This document shows positions 35,074 to 44,100 of a stretch of 64,000 bases of DNA, in pieces. The number at the start of each line of letters is the position of its first letter. Position 1 is the stretch's first letter. Under the pieces are notes generated by a model, which worked only from the letters and a program-made list of their open reading frames with translations, made no database searches and was not told where the DNA came from. The stretch is taken from the NCBI GenBank assembly GCA_947503275.1, contig CANNCZ010000001.1, positions 868,001 to 932,000 on the forward strand, written 5' to 3'. The stretch is from an uncultured Erythrobacter sp. (GTDB lineage: Bacteria; Pseudomonadota; Alphaproteobacteria; Sphingomonadales; Sphingomonadaceae). The translations under genes and the position numbers were made by a program.

Positions 35074-36411
35074 ATGAAAGCCCTTTTTTCGCGCAAGCGC
35101 GCATCATCGATGGCATTGGCCTTTGCATTGGCGACCGGAACCGCGCTTACCGCGACCGCGTTGATCCCTGCCGCTGCAAGCGCACAGGATGATGATGGCG
35201 GCGGCTATGGCGACGAATTCCGCGCCGTCTATGTACCGCTTGATGAGGCCCTCAAAGCAGAGGGTGCGAACGTTGCTGCTTTGCGTCCGCAGATCGACGC
35301 TCTGATGCCATTGCTCAACACCAATGATGAAAAAATCGCTGGTGGCGGCTTGATCTTCAACGCGGGGATTTCGTCGTCCGATCGCGCGCTGCAATTGCAG
35401 GGCATGGAATTGATGCTGGCAAGCGGTAAGGTGCCGGTTGAGCAGACTGGACGTTATAACTTCATCGCCTATCAATTGGCGAATGAAGCGAACGATTACG
35501 TGAAAGCGCGTCGCTATTTGCAAGGTGCAATCCAGTACAATTTCACGACGGATACCATTTCCGCAGCGGACCTTCAGATCGCGATGGCTGAGAACTTCTT
35601 TGCCGCGAACGAATTGTCAGCGGGCTATGAGTTTCTCGCCGGCGCGATTGCCAACCGTGAAGCGCAAAACCTTCCGGTTGAGGAACAATGGTATCGCCGC
35701 GGCGTGACCGTCGCCTATGAAAATGAGAGCGTGCCGCAGGTCTATGATTTCACGACGATGTGGCTCAGCGCATTTCCATCGGCTGATAATTGGCGCGATG
35801 CGGTCAATCTGACCCGCAATCTTAACGAATTCCAAGGCCCCGAGATCCTCGACCTGTTCCGCCTCAGCCGCCGAGTTGGTGCGCTTCAGGATGCCTCGGA
35901 TTACGACTATTACGTCGAAGCAGCCGATGCCCGTCGCCTTCCTAAAGAAGTGAAGGACGTGATCGACCAAGGAATGGCCGCTGGTGTTGTTAGCAGCGAC
36001 AATCTGTTCATTACCGAAGCGCTTAGCACTGCCAATGGCCGGATCGCCGCCGACCGCCGTGATCTGCCCGCTTTGGAGCGTGATGCGAGTGCATCGGGCG
36101 CCGGAGTGCGGACTGTGGTTGCCGCAGGTGATGCGTTCCTGAGCTACGATGACTTTGCCAAGTCCGCGTCATTCTTTGAGCGCGCGGCCGGTATGCCCGG
36201 CGCGGACACCAATTTGGTGCACACGCGTCTTGGTATTGCGAAGCTTGAGATGGGTGATTTTGCAGGGGCTCGTGAGGTTCTTTCGCAAGTCCAGGGCAAC
36301 CGGATGCCGATTGCCAAGTTGTGGATTGCCTATGCGAACGAGCGTGAAGCGGCAGCAGCTCCTGCTCCTGCTCCCGCTGCACCAGCGCCAGAAGCACCAG
36401 CGACGATGTAA
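35074..36411 (+). CDS. Secreted helical-repeat (TPR-like) protein
   Basis: The 445-residue protein has a clear signal peptide (basic start, hydrophobic residues 12-32, cleavage after AAASA-QD). The rest is alpha-helical with TPR-like stretches such as YQLANEANDYVKARRYLQGAIQYN, SAGYEFLAGAIAN and RLGIAKLEMGDFAGAREVLSQVQG. It ends in an Ala/Pro-rich tail. It is probably a periplasmic or outer-membrane-associated adaptor; no function can be assigned. GGAGGAC precedes the ATG, and a strong terminator follows. Confidence 0.82.
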   Translation: MKALFSRKRASSMALAFALATGTALTATALIPAAASAQDDDGGGYGDEFRAVYVPLDEALKAEGANVAALRPQIDALMPLLNTNDEKIAGGGLIFNAGISSSDRALQLQGMELMLASGKVPVEQTGRYNFIAYQLANEANDYVKARRYLQGAIQYNFTTDTISAADLQIAMAENFFAANELSAGYEFLAGAIANREAQNLPVEEQWYRRGVTVAYENESVPQVYDFTTMWLSAFPSADNWRDAVNLTRNLNEFQGPEILDLFRLSRRVGALQDASDYDYYVEAADARRLPKEVKDVIDQGMAAGVVSSDNLFITEALSTANGRIAADRRDLPALERDASASGAGVRTVVAAGDAFLSYDDFAKSASFFERAAGMPGADTNLVHTRLGIAKLEMGDFAGAREVLSQVQGNRMPIAKLWIAYANEREAAAAPAPAPAAPAPEAPATM

Positions 36412-36433
36412 TCACGCTCGCTGCATGAACAAA

Positions 36434-36472
36434 AAAGGGCGCGCCGGATCACTCCGCCGCGCCCTTTCTTTT
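36434..36472. terminator. Strong bidirectional rho-independent terminator
   Basis: AAAGGGCGCG (36434-36443) and CGCGCCCTTT (36458-36467) form a perfect ten-pair stem, with A runs on the left and TTTCTTTTG on the right. It sits between the convergent ends of the repeat-protein gene and the NYN gene and should work for both. Confidence 0.85.
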
Positions 36473-36488
36473 GTCCGTTTGAGTGAGC

Positions 36489-37217
36489 TTAGCGCAGGCG
36501 CTTTACATAAACTTGGTTGTCGTTACGCCGATCCACAGCAAAGTTGGGCAGGGCGTCGAACATGTCCGACAAGCTTTTGAACCCGTAATTGCGCACATCA
36601 AAACTGGATCGGTTGCCAGCAATCTGGCCGACCTGTTGCAGCTTCGCATAGCCTTTGTCGTCGCGCTTTGCCTCTGAATAAGCGTCGGTGATCAGCTCGA
36701 GCAGATCGTCATCGACCTCACCGCTTGCTTCGGCTTTTCTATCGCCCTTGTTGCCGGGTTTATCGTCGGCATAGCTGGCAATCAGCTGTTTGATGTCGAT
36801 AAACCGGGTGCACACCGATTTGAACGCTTGCGGCGTCTTCTGCTCCCCAAAACCATAGACGATGATCCCGTCTTGCCTCAGCCGAGTAACAAGCGGGGTA
36901 AAGTCGCTGTCCGATGTCATAATGCCAAAACCATCGACTTTACCCTGATACAACAGATCAATGGCATCGATGGTCATCGCCATGTCGGTGGCATTCTTGC
37001 CCTTTGACACGTCAAATTGCTGTTGCGGGCGAATGCCGAATTTGTTGGTGATCGTGTCCCAGCGGGCCAGATTGTCCTTGGCAAAATTGCCATAAGCGCG
37101 GCGAATATTGACCTGTCCCAGTTCCGCCATAACAGTCAAGACAGGGACGATCCCCTGCGGTGTGGTGTTGTCTGCATCAATCAGCAGTGCGATGTTTTTG
37201 AGCTCGGAATTTCCCAT
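36489..37217 (-). CDS. NYN domain (PIN-like RNase) protein with C-terminal LOTUS/OST-HTH domain
   Basis: The 242-residue protein has an NYN domain (residues about 1-155) with the acidic residues of a PIN-type nuclease: ALLIDADN, KGKNATDMAMTIDAIDLL and GIMTSDSDFTPLV. After a charged linker comes an OST-HTH/LOTUS domain (about 170-242, DDLLELITDAYSEAKR ... GFKSLSDMFDAL). This pairing suggests an RNA-cleaving or RNA-binding regulator, as in the DUF88 family; the target is unknown. The ATG at 37217 fits NYN homologues; an ATG at 37238 is possible, and neither has a good ribosome site. Confidence 0.87.
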   Translation of the reverse strand: MGNSELKNIALLIDADNTTPQGIVPVLTVMAELGQVNIRRAYGNFAKDNLARWDTITNKFGIRPQQQFDVSKGKNATDMAMTIDAIDLLYQGKVDGFGIMTSDSDFTPLVTRLRQDGIIVYGFGEQKTPQAFKSVCTRFIDIKQLIASYADDKPGNKGDRKAEASGEVDDDLLELITDAYSEAKRDDKGYAKLQQVGQIAGNRSSFDVRNYGFKSLSDMFDALPNFAVDRRNDNQVYVKRLR

Positions 37218-37256
37218 GGGCACTACATGGCGATGCATGGGGGGAGGGGCAAGCGA

Positions 37257-37898
37257 TCAATCCTCAGGTAAGAACTCACCCGTATCCTCATCGAGGGAAT
37301 AGAGAACGCCTTCGCTGATTGAGAAATGCGCGCCGCGCAGTTTGAGGGACCCAGCTTGCTCCTTTTCCTCAAGCCACGGAAAACTACGCAAATTGCGAAG
37401 GCTTTGGCGGATCGCGGCAAACTCCATCGCCAATTCCGCTTTGCGCCCGCTTGTTCCATGTTTGCGCGCGACCGGCTCGCGCGCTTCATCGAGCAGCCCG
37501 ATCCAATTGGCGATGAATGCGCCTTCGCCATGCGGCTTGGTCTCAAAACTTTGGGTAAGAGCTGCCTGACAACCCCCGCAACGTCCATGGCCCATCACCA
37601 CGATCTGACGCACCTCGAGCATCTGCACGGCGAATTCCACAGCGGCGGATACGCCGTGATAGCCAGGGCTGGTTTCATAGGGCGGGACAAGAGCGGCAAC
37701 ATTGCGAACGACAAAAATATCGCCGGGATCAACATCAAAAATTTGCGCAGGATCAACGCGGCTATCCGAGCACGCAATTATCATCAGCTTGGGATGCTGA
37801 CCCTCGGCGATAGTTTGTTCAAAGCGTGCGCGTTGGCGCGGATAGGTGTCTTCGCGAAAACGGCGATAGCCTTGCAGCAATTCGGCAAATTCCGGCAC
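37257..37898 (-). CDS. Beta-class carbonic anhydrase
   Basis: This zinc enzyme interconverts CO2 and bicarbonate. The 213-residue protein has the first zinc ligand and Asp-Arg dyad in IIACSDSRVDP, and the His and second Cys in MGHGRCGGC. The family pattern is complete and the length is normal. The start is a GTG at 37898 with GGGAGAGGA upstream. It lies 33 bases after a PII-like gene and a bicarbonate-transporter gene on the same strand, so it probably acts in the same inorganic-carbon pathway. Confidence 0.94.
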   Translation of the reverse strand: MPEFAELLQGYRRFREDTYPRQRARFEQTIAEGQHPKLMIIACSDSRVDPAQIFDVDPGDIFVVRNVAALVPPYETSPGYHGVSAAVEFAVQMLEVRQIVVMGHGRCGGCQAALTQSFETKPHGEGAFIANWIGLLDEAREPVARKHGTSGRKAELAMEFAAIRQSLRNLRSFPWLEEKEQAGSLKLRGAHFSISEGVLYSLDEDTGEFLPED

Positions 37899-37931
37899 AT
37901 TCCTCTCCCATAGTCAGGGAGAAGGGTTGGC

Positions 37932-38240
37932 CTAAAACCGCTCTCCCCGGATCACCTGCACATCCCACATGCTCAAGATGAAGCCAAAACTGGTAAGCAT
38001 GGGGGCAAGGGTTTTGGCAAGCGCATCCGCTCTATCTTCCGCAGCTATGGTGAGGACAAAGACTTTGTCTGTGCCCATGACGCTTTCCTGACGCCAACTG
38101 CCATCGCGTCCCTTGCCGCTGGTTACGGGTACGACAGTCCACCCAGTGATCCCGGCCTCATCAATCGCATCGGTAACACGCTTTTGCAGCGCTTTGTCGG
38201 CGAGGATCTCAATCCGTTTGCGGGTGACTGTTTCGATCAT
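37932..38240 (-). CDS. sbtB: PII-like signalling protein (SbtB-like)
   Basis: The 102-residue protein has the compact ferredoxin-like PII fold in outline: KRIEILADKALQKRVTDAIDEAGITGWTVVPVTSGKG at the start, then KVFVLTIAAEDRADALAKTLAPML. SbtB proteins bind adenine nucleotides and gate the SbtA bicarbonate carrier. The T-loop region GRDGSWRQES is short, and the C-terminal redox cysteines of some cyanobacterial SbtB are absent. Its ATG overlaps the transporter stop by four bases (ATGA), the standard sbtA-sbtB order, which supports the call. Confidence 0.85.
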   Translation of the reverse strand: MIETVTRKRIEILADKALQKRVTDAIDEAGITGWTVVPVTSGKGRDGSWRQESVMGTDKVFVLTIAAEDRADALAKTLAPMLTSFGFILSMWDVQVIRGERF

Positions 38241-39223
38241 GGCATCGCTCCACTGGTGCCGGTCAGGATGCTCGCAAGGGCGCTGATCAGGCCGATATTG
38301 ATGAGCACGTTAAAGGGGAATGTTATGCTGAGCGACATGGTGAGGTAAATGCCGGGATCAGCCTCTGGCAGGGCAAGTCGCATGGCCGCGGGGACCGCGA
38401 TGTAGCTGGCACTGGCGCAGAGCACACCGAGGACCGCTGCCGAGCCTGCGTCGAGCCCTATCAAGACACCCAACCCAGTGCCAACTGCTCCGTTCACAAT
38501 GGGCAGGAAGATCGCAATCGCGGTCAACCGCCATGTGATAGCGCGCGATTCCATCATTCGCCGCGCCGCGATCAGGCCCATATCGAGCAGGAAGAGGCAC
38601 AATACCCCTTTGAAGCCCACTTCGAAAAAGGGCGAGACCTCTTCAAAGCCCGCAGGGCCTGCAACCATTCCGATAGCAAACGCTCCGAGCAACAGCACGA
38701 TGGAGGAATTGGTGAACACCTCATGCAGCATATCGCCGGTGGATTGCGTGCCGCCAGCGCTGCCCATGCCGCGCGCCAAGAGCAGGCCACTCAGGATCGC
38801 AGGTGCTTCCATCGCGGCCATCACAGCCACCATATAGCCGCCCGGCTCACGCGATTGTCCTGTCAGGATTTCGACCGCGGTGACAAAGGTCACAACGCTG
38901 ATCGAGCCATAATGCGCGGCCACCGCACCGGAATTGATCCGGTCCAATTTGCCGAACGTTTTCAACACTGCATAGGCGAAGAACGGTAGGATAAAGCCTG
39001 CAGCGATGCCTGCTCCCAATGCCGAAATCACAGTTGCATCGATCCCCGATTTGGAAACCGCCACGCCACCTTTGATCCCGATTGCCGCCATCAGGTACAG
39101 CGACATCGCCTTTGCGATGGGTTCCGGGATCGTGAGGTCGCTGCGCGCAAAGGCAGCGGCGAGACCAAGCACGAAGAACAGCACAACAGGGGATGTGAAG
39201 GTTTGGATTGCGGTATCGAACAT
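38237..39223 (-). CDS. sbtA: Sodium-dependent bicarbonate transporter SbtA-like permease
   Basis: The 328-residue protein is hydrophobic with about ten membrane helices. It shows GIKGGVAVSKSG, AHYGSISVVTFVTAVE and EAPAILSGLLLARG, all family segments of SbtA (formerly DUF897), including the HYGS bicarbonate-site pattern. SbtA imports bicarbonate with sodium at high affinity in cyanobacteria; relatives occur in proteobacteria. It heads a three-gene unit with sbtB and carbonic anhydrase. It faces lipA across 130 bases, which show no further element. Confidence 0.88.
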   Translation of the reverse strand: MFDTAIQTFTSPVVLFFVLGLAAAFARSDLTIPEPIAKAMSLYLMAAIGIKGGVAVSKSGIDATVISALGAGIAAGFILPFFAYAVLKTFGKLDRINSGAVAAHYGSISVVTFVTAVEILTGQSREPGGYMVAVMAAMEAPAILSGLLLARGMGSAGGTQSTGDMLHEVFTNSSIVLLLGAFAIGMVAGPAGFEEVSPFFEVGFKGVLCLFLLDMGLIAARRMMESRAITWRLTAIAIFLPIVNGAVGTGLGVLIGLDAGSAAVLGVLCASASYIAVPAAMRLALPEADPGIYLTMSLSITFPFNVLINIGLISALASILTGTSGAMP

Positions 39224-39353
39224 GCGGATCCGTTAATGAAGCATCGGTTGCAAACTAAGCAACACCGTGGAGAACTATTCTGTTCCCAACTTGCAAGTTT
39301 CGATAGTTTTGCGCGCCTTGCGATTGACGCTGCGGCAGCCTAAATGGGCGAGC

Positions 39354-40310
39354 ATGAACGATCTCACCAATACGCCTAAGCCTGCACCTGACCCCGATCG
39401 CCCGCCGCGTCAGCGCAAGCCGGACTGGATCCGAGTGCGCGCGCCGGTGAGCAAGGGGTATCATGAGACGCGCAAATTGATGCGCGACCTTAACCTCAAC
39501 ACAGTTTGCGAAGAGGCTGCGTGTCCCAATATCGGCGAATGCTGGGACAAGAAACACGCAACGGTCATGATCCTTGGTGATGTTTGCACGCGCGCCTGTG
39601 CGTTTTGTAATGTGAAGACCGGTATGCCGCGCGCCGTTGATCCAATGGAGCCGGAGAACACTGCGATTGCTGCGGCGCAAATGGGCCTCAAACATATCGT
39701 CATAACCAGCGTTGATCGCGATGATTTGCCCGATGGCGGCGCGTCGCAATTCGTAAAGGTGATCGAGGCTCTGCGCCGCAATACGCCAGAGACGACGATT
39801 GAGATCCTGACCCCAGACTTCCGTAACAAAATGCGGCCTGCGGTGGAGGCAATCTGCGAGGCGGGGCCGGATGTTTACAACCACAATCTGGAGACCGTGC
39901 CGCGGCTTTATCCCATGATCCGTCCCGGTGCGCGCTATTATGCATCGTTGCGGCTGCTTGAGGAGGTGAAGGCGCACAACCCGATGATCTTCACCAAGTC
40001 TGGCATCATGCTGGGGCTGGGTGAGCAGCGGCTCGAAGTGCATCAGGTGATGGATGATATGCGTTCGGCCGAGGTCGATTTCATCACCATGGGCCAATAT
40101 CTGCAACCCACACCCAAACATGCCATAGTCGAAGAGTTTGTGACGCCCAAAGCGTTTAGCGCTTACGGCTCCATCGCGCGGGCCAAGGGTTTCCTTCAAG
40201 TCGCCTCAAGCCCGCTAACACGGTCAAGCTATCACGCGGGTGATGACTTTGCTGTGATGAAGGCTGCGCGAGAGGAAAAACTGCGCAAAAAGGATCGTCT
40301 GAACACCTGA
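39354..40310 (+). CDS. lipA: Lipoyl synthase LipA
   Basis: LipA is a radical-SAM enzyme that inserts two sulfurs into octanoyl groups on lipoyl domains. The 318-residue protein has the auxiliary-cluster cysteines in [14 protein letters not shown], the radical-[23 protein letters not shown] and the C-terminal SSYHAGDDF serine region. Both clusters are complete. I chose the ATG at 39354 because the frame before it (to 39267) shows no family similarity. Its stop shares a base with the next gene (TGATG). It serves the pyruvate dehydrogenase lipoyl domains. Confidence 0.96.
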   Translation: MNDLTNTPKPAPDPDRPPRQRKPDWIRVRAPVSKGYHETRKLMRDLNLNTVCEEAACPNIGECWDKKHATVMILGDVCTRACAFCNVKTGMPRAVDPMEPENTAIAAAQMGLKHIVITSVDRDDLPDGGASQFVKVIEALRRNTPETTIEILTPDFRNKMRPAVEAICEAGPDVYNHNLETVPRLYPMIRPGARYYASLRLLEEVKAHNPMIFTKSGIMLGLGEQRLEVHQVMDDMRSAEVDFITMGQYLQPTPKHAIVEEFVTPKAFSAYGSIARAKGFLQVASSPLTRSSYHAGDDFAVMKAAREEKLRKKDRLNT

Positions 40311-40771
40311 TGGTAGGTATTCGCGAAACCCGGTCGCTGCCTTACAGTGCACAGCAAATGTTCGACCTTGTCGCCGATGTGCGGCGTTATGGCGAGTTTC
40401 TGCCTTGGGTGATCGCGACGCGTGTGCGTTCCGATAGTGATACAGAAATGGTCGCGGATATGGTCGTTGGGTTTAAGAGCCTGCGCGAAAGCTTCACCTC
40501 ACGCGTTTCAAAAGATCGACCGCGCGAGATCGCGGTGCACTATGTCGATGGGCCGCTATCCGATCTTAGCAATGTGTGGACATTTCACGCGCTGGATGAC
40601 GACAATTGCGAAATTCACTTTGCGGTCGATTTTCAATTTAAGAACCGCGTGTTTCAAGCGATGGCCGGACAATATTTCGACCGCGCATTCCGCAAAATGG
40701 TCGCCGCTTTTGAACAGCGCGCTTTTGAGCTTTACGGCAACAGCAACTCAAGCGCGCAAATCGTCGCTTGA
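40310..40771 (+). CDS. Coenzyme Q-binding protein COQ10 / RatA-like START domain protein
   Basis: The 153-residue protein begins [28 protein letters not shown], the hallmark of the COQ10/RatA branch of the START superfamily, and continues with [13 protein letters not shown] and [25 protein letters not shown]. In mitochondria COQ10 binds ubiquinone and aids respiration; in bacteria it is often called RatA. It is coupled to lipA by TGATG, and its last 40 bases overlap the convergent cinA gene. Confidence 0.9.
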   Translation: MVGIRETRSLPYSAQQMFDLVADVRRYGEFLPWVIATRVRSDSDTEMVADMVVGFKSLRESFTSRVSKDRPREIAVHYVDGPLSDLSNVWTFHALDDDNCEIHFAVDFQFKNRVFQAMAGQYFDRAFRKMVAAFEQRAFELYGNSNSSAQIVA

Positions 40772-41244
40772 CGCCGGATTGCTGCGCGTCCGTCGGGGCC
40801 ATCGCCGCCATCGAAATGTTTGAGCTCCCCCTCGGGTTTGCCATCTGCATTGCGCGTTGCACGGGCGAATACCACAGTACCAACCGGCTTTAGCTGAGTA
40901 CCGCCGCCTGGCCCGGCTACCCCGCTAATTGCGACAGCCACATCGGCGTTCGAACGCTCCAGCGCGCCTTGCGCCATGGCCCAGACACAGGCGATGCTGA
41001 CGGCACCGAATGTCTCGATAATATCTTGGGAGACGCCGAGCATCTCCATTTTGGCTTCGTTCGAGTAGGTCACAAAGCCGCGATCAAGCACTGATGACGA
41101 TCCAGCGATCTCTGTCAGCGCACCTGCCACCAAACCGCCCGTACAGCTTTCTGCAGTGGCGACCATGCGGCCCGCCTCGCGGTTCTCAGCGACCACGCGC
41201 GCGGCTAGGTCCGCAATATCATTTGAAAGCAAGGAAACGGTCAC
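40732..41244 (-). CDS. pncC: CinA family protein (nicotinamide-nucleotide amidohydrolase)
   Basis: The 170-residue protein is the C-terminal, deamidase-type CinA domain: [37 protein letters not shown] and [18 protein letters not shown]. This domain hydrolyses NMN to nicotinate mononucleotide in pyridine nucleotide salvage. The N-terminal domain of longer CinA is absent, as usual for the short form. The start is a GTG at 41244 overlapping the next gene's stop (GTGA). The 3' end runs 40 bases into coq10 on the other strand. Confidence 0.92.
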   Translation of the reverse strand: MTVSLLSNDIADLAARVVAENREAGRMVATAESCTGGLVAGALTEIAGSSSVLDRGFVTYSNEAKMEMLGVSQDIIETFGAVSIACVWAMAQGALERSNADVAVAISGVAGPGGGTQLKPVGTVVFARATRNADGKPEGELKHFDGGDGPDGRAAIRRQATICALELLLP

Positions 41245-41786
41245 TGCGCAACGTCTCCAATCGGGAGTGTTGATTGGTCAGAACTGGCCAAGCCGAATTC
41301 AGCAAAAAAGCCAAACAATGCCGCGACGTTGTCGGCGGGCAATGGGTCAATAATCTCCAGCGCACGCTCGATGACAGAGCAGCTTTCAACCTTTAATTCC
41401 TCTGCTGTCAGCGCCGCCACAACTCCGTTCACAAACGGTTTAAGCTCATCATCGCCCAGCATCCCAAGCACGCTGCCCATACCGTCTGCTTCGCTGCTTG
41501 CCATCTCCAGCAAGAACGCTTTGGCATCGGGCCAATATGCGTCAGACCCATCGGAGAACTTCGCGCGCAATTGTTCCGCATTGGAAAAGGAATAGCCATC
41601 GGCGTCCAATCCCGCAGCGCATTTCGTAAGATACCCGTCGAATGCATAGGGCAGCGCATAACGAACAGCGGCCTCTACCTCTTCGGGGTTCACATCATCG
41701 GTTTGTGCCGAGGCGGGGGCCGCAAACATCGTCAAAGCGACGCTCGCGGCGATGCCAATTTTGGCAGCGAATGAAGTGCGTTTCAT
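41241..41786 (-). CDS. Secreted hypothetical protein
   Basis: The 181-residue protein has a signal peptide (basic start, hydrophobic residues 7-25, cleavage near ASAQ-TD). The mature part is acidic and helical with two cysteines, one in LTKCAAGL and one in ESCSVIE, which could form a disulfide. I recognise no family. The ATG at 41786 has AAAGGAA just upstream; the frame to 41822 overlaps ispDF and is unlikely. It is packed between cinA and ispDF on the same strand. Confidence 0.72.
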   Translation of the reverse strand: MKRTSFAAKIGIAASVALTMFAAPASAQTDDVNPEEVEAAVRYALPYAFDGYLTKCAAGLDADGYSFSNAEQLRAKFSDGSDAYWPDAKAFLLEMASSEADGMGSVLGMLGDDELKPFVNGVVAALTAEELKVESCSVIERALEIIDPLPADNVAALFGFFAEFGLASSDQSTLPIGDVAQ

Positions 41787-41818
41787 GGTTGGTTCCTTTG
41801 CAGAAAAAGGGGTGCGGA

Positions 41819-42979
41819 TCATGCCGCGCCTTGTAGTCCGACAATCGCTTGCGCCGCGATACCTTCGCCGCGCCCGGTAAAGCCGAGCCTTTCGGTAGTG
41901 GTAGCCTTTATACTAACCGCGCTCTCATCCAGCCCGGTTAGCCGAGCAACTTCGGAGCGCATGGCAGGGCGGTGCGGGCCAATCTTTGGGGCCTCACAGA
42001 TGATCGTGAGATCGATATTACCAAGGGAATAGCCAGCTTCGCTCACCAACTTGACGGCATGCTCCAAAAACTGCCCAGAACGCGCGCCAGACCATTGCGG
42101 ATCGCTGGGTGGGAAATGTGTGCCGATATCGCCATCACCAATCGCGCCCAGCACCGCATCAGTGATCGCATGCAGTGCGACATCTGCATCGGAATGCCCG
42201 GCAAGCCCATGCGTATGGTCCAACTTGATACCGCACAACCAAAGCTCTTCGCCTTCCACAAGCCGGTGCACGTCAAAGCCTTGGCCGATGCGGAATGCGG
42301 GCGTTTTTGTCTGATCCATCAAATCTTCCGCAAAGGTCACTTTCTTCAATCGTTCGTCACCTTGAACCAGACCAACTGAACCGCCGCTTGCTGAAAGCAC
42401 CTGCGCATCGTCACCGGCATCGGGTGAACCCATCCATGCGCGATGCGCCGCCAGAATGTCTGTGTAACGAAACGCCTGCGGTGTCTGGACCCGGCGCAGG
42501 CTCTCGCGATCCGCCTTGCCCGCCATAGTATCCACGTCGCTTGCGAGCGCGAGGCTATCGACTACGGGCAGGGTTGGGATTGCGCCCGGAAGGGTTTCCA
42601 ACGCCATCAACAACCGTTCAATAACCGCATTGGGCAATTCGGGTCGTGCCGCATCGTGGATGAGGACATTGGTTGGTGAGGATGGTGTGAGCGCCTCAAG
42701 ACCAGCGCGCACCGATTCCTGTCGCGTCGCGCCGCCTGTGACCAGTGCGAAACCGTCGATCCCGTCAAGCGCCTCGCGCGCATCGGCCTCTGCACCCGTC
42801 GCAATCACCACAAGCAGCGGCTCAGCCCCCGCCTCGCGAAGTGTCTCCACCGAATGCGCCAAGAGCGAGCGGCCACGCCATTTGCGAAACTGTTTCGGAG
42901 TATCACCACCCACACGCAACCCCTTGCCAGCGGCCACAATGATCGCGGCAAATGGGGGAAGGGGGGCAGGGCTATTCAT
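41819..42979 (-). CDS. ispDF: Bifunctional IspD/IspF (MEP cytidylyltransferase and cyclodiphosphate synthase)
   Basis: This fused enzyme carries out the third and fifth steps of the MEP isoprenoid pathway. The 386-residue protein has IspD first (residues about 8-225: AAIIVAAGKGLRVGGDTPKQF, LIHDAARP) and IspF second (about 230-386: GQGFDVHRLVEGEELWLCG, AGHSDADVALHAITDAVLGAIGDGDIGTHFPPSDP, TTERLGFTGRGEGIAAQA). IspF metal ligands D-x-H are present. The fusion is common in alphaproteobacteria, where the intermediate enzyme IspE stays separate. Length fits the fused family. Confidence 0.96.
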   Translation of the reverse strand: MNSPAPLPPFAAIIVAAGKGLRVGGDTPKQFRKWRGRSLLAHSVETLREAGAEPLLVVIATGAEADAREALDGIDGFALVTGGATRQESVRAGLEALTPSSPTNVLIHDAARPELPNAVIERLLMALETLPGAIPTLPVVDSLALASDVDTMAGKADRESLRRVQTPQAFRYTDILAAHRAWMGSPDAGDDAQVLSASGGSVGLVQGDERLKKVTFAEDLMDQTKTPAFRIGQGFDVHRLVEGEELWLCGIKLDHTHGLAGHSDADVALHAITDAVLGAIGDGDIGTHFPPSDPQWSGARSGQFLEHAVKLVSEAGYSLGNIDLTIICEAPKIGPHRPAMRSEVARLTGLDESAVSIKATTTERLGFTGRGEGIAAQAIVGLQGAA

Positions 42980-43060
42980 GGGTGAGAGCGCTTAGGGTCT
43001 GGACGGATTTTGCGCAATCCACTATGCGCTGCCCATAATTTAGGCATTTCCCCTCAGACA

Positions 43061-44098
43061 ATGACAGCTTTTCCTTCACCCCCGGCCTTGAAGCCCATCC
43101 AAATTGGTCCCGTGACCATTAACGAGCCTGTGCTGCTCGCGCCGATGACCGGCGTTACCGATATGCCGTTTCGCACATTGGTGCGGCGCTATGGCTCGGG
43201 CCTCAATGTAACCGAGATGGTCGCCAGTGAGGCTGCCATCCGTGAGACGCGTCAATCGCTTCAAAAAACTGCATGGGATGAGAGCGAAGAGCCTGTTTCG
43301 ATGCAGCTTGTCGGATGTGATCCGCGTTCGATGGGAGAGGCGGCGAAACTGCAGGAGGGCAATGGCGCGGCGATCATCGACATTAATTTCGGGTGCCCGG
43401 TGCGTAAAGTTGTCGGTCAGTTTGCGGGTTCCGCTCTCATGCGCGAGGTACCGCTTGCGACCAAGTTGATGGAAGAAACGGTCAAGGCGGTCGATGTGCC
43501 GGTAACCGTAAAAATGCGTATGGGGTGGGACCACCAAAGCCTCAATGCCCCAGAAATGGCCCGCATTGCCGAAGACTTGGGCGTCAAAATGATCACCGTC
43601 CACGGGCGCACACGCAATCAGATGTATAAAGGCAGCGCTGACTGGTCCTTCGTCCGCAAGGTGAAGGATGCGGTGTCCATTCCAGTCATCGTCAATGGCG
43701 ATATCTGCACGATCCAAGACGCTGCCACCGCGCTCGAACAATCAGGCGCAGATGGGTTGATGATCGGTCGCGGCGCCTATGGCAAGCCATGGTTGTTGGG
43801 TCAGGTGATGCATTGGTTGCGCACTGGTGAGACCATCGCGACGCCCAGCTTTGATGAGCAATATTCGGTGCTCACCGAGCATTATGACCGCATGCTCGAC
43901 CATTACGGCCGGGATGTCGGAACCAAGATCGCGCGCAAACATCTGGGTTGGTATACCAAGGGGATGCATGGATCGGCTGAGTTCAGGAACAAAGCCAATA
44001 TGATCGACAACCCGGATGACGTGCTCGAAGCGATTGAGCGTTTTTATGCGCCATTCCTCAACCGCACGGCCCCGAGCCAAACAGCCAAAGCGGCCTGA
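43061..44098 (+). CDS. dusB: tRNA-dihydrouridine synthase DusB (NifR3)
   Basis: DusB is an FMN enzyme that reduces uridine in tRNA D loops. The 345-residue TIM-barrel protein has [13 protein letters not shown], the FMN segment [18 protein letters not shown] with the catalytic cysteine, VKMRMGWD and [15 protein letters not shown]. It heads the dusB-ntrB-ntrC-ntrYX cluster, conserved across alphaproteobacteria, where it was named nifR3. I chose the ATG at 43061; a TTG at 43010 adds residues not typical of the family. The stop is followed two bases later by ntrB. Confidence 0.95.
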   Translation: MTAFPSPPALKPIQIGPVTINEPVLLAPMTGVTDMPFRTLVRRYGSGLNVTEMVASEAAIRETRQSLQKTAWDESEEPVSMQLVGCDPRSMGEAAKLQEGNGAAIIDINFGCPVRKVVGQFAGSALMREVPLATKLMEETVKAVDVPVTVKMRMGWDHQSLNAPEMARIAEDLGVKMITVHGRTRNQMYKGSADWSFVRKVKDAVSIPVIVNGDICTIQDAATALEQSGADGLMIGRGAYGKPWLLGQVMHWLRTGETIATPSFDEQYSVLTEHYDRMLDHYGRDVGTKIARKHLGWYTKGMHGSAEFRNKANMIDNPDDVLEAIERFYAPFLNRTAPSQTAKAA

Positions 44099-44100
44099 TC

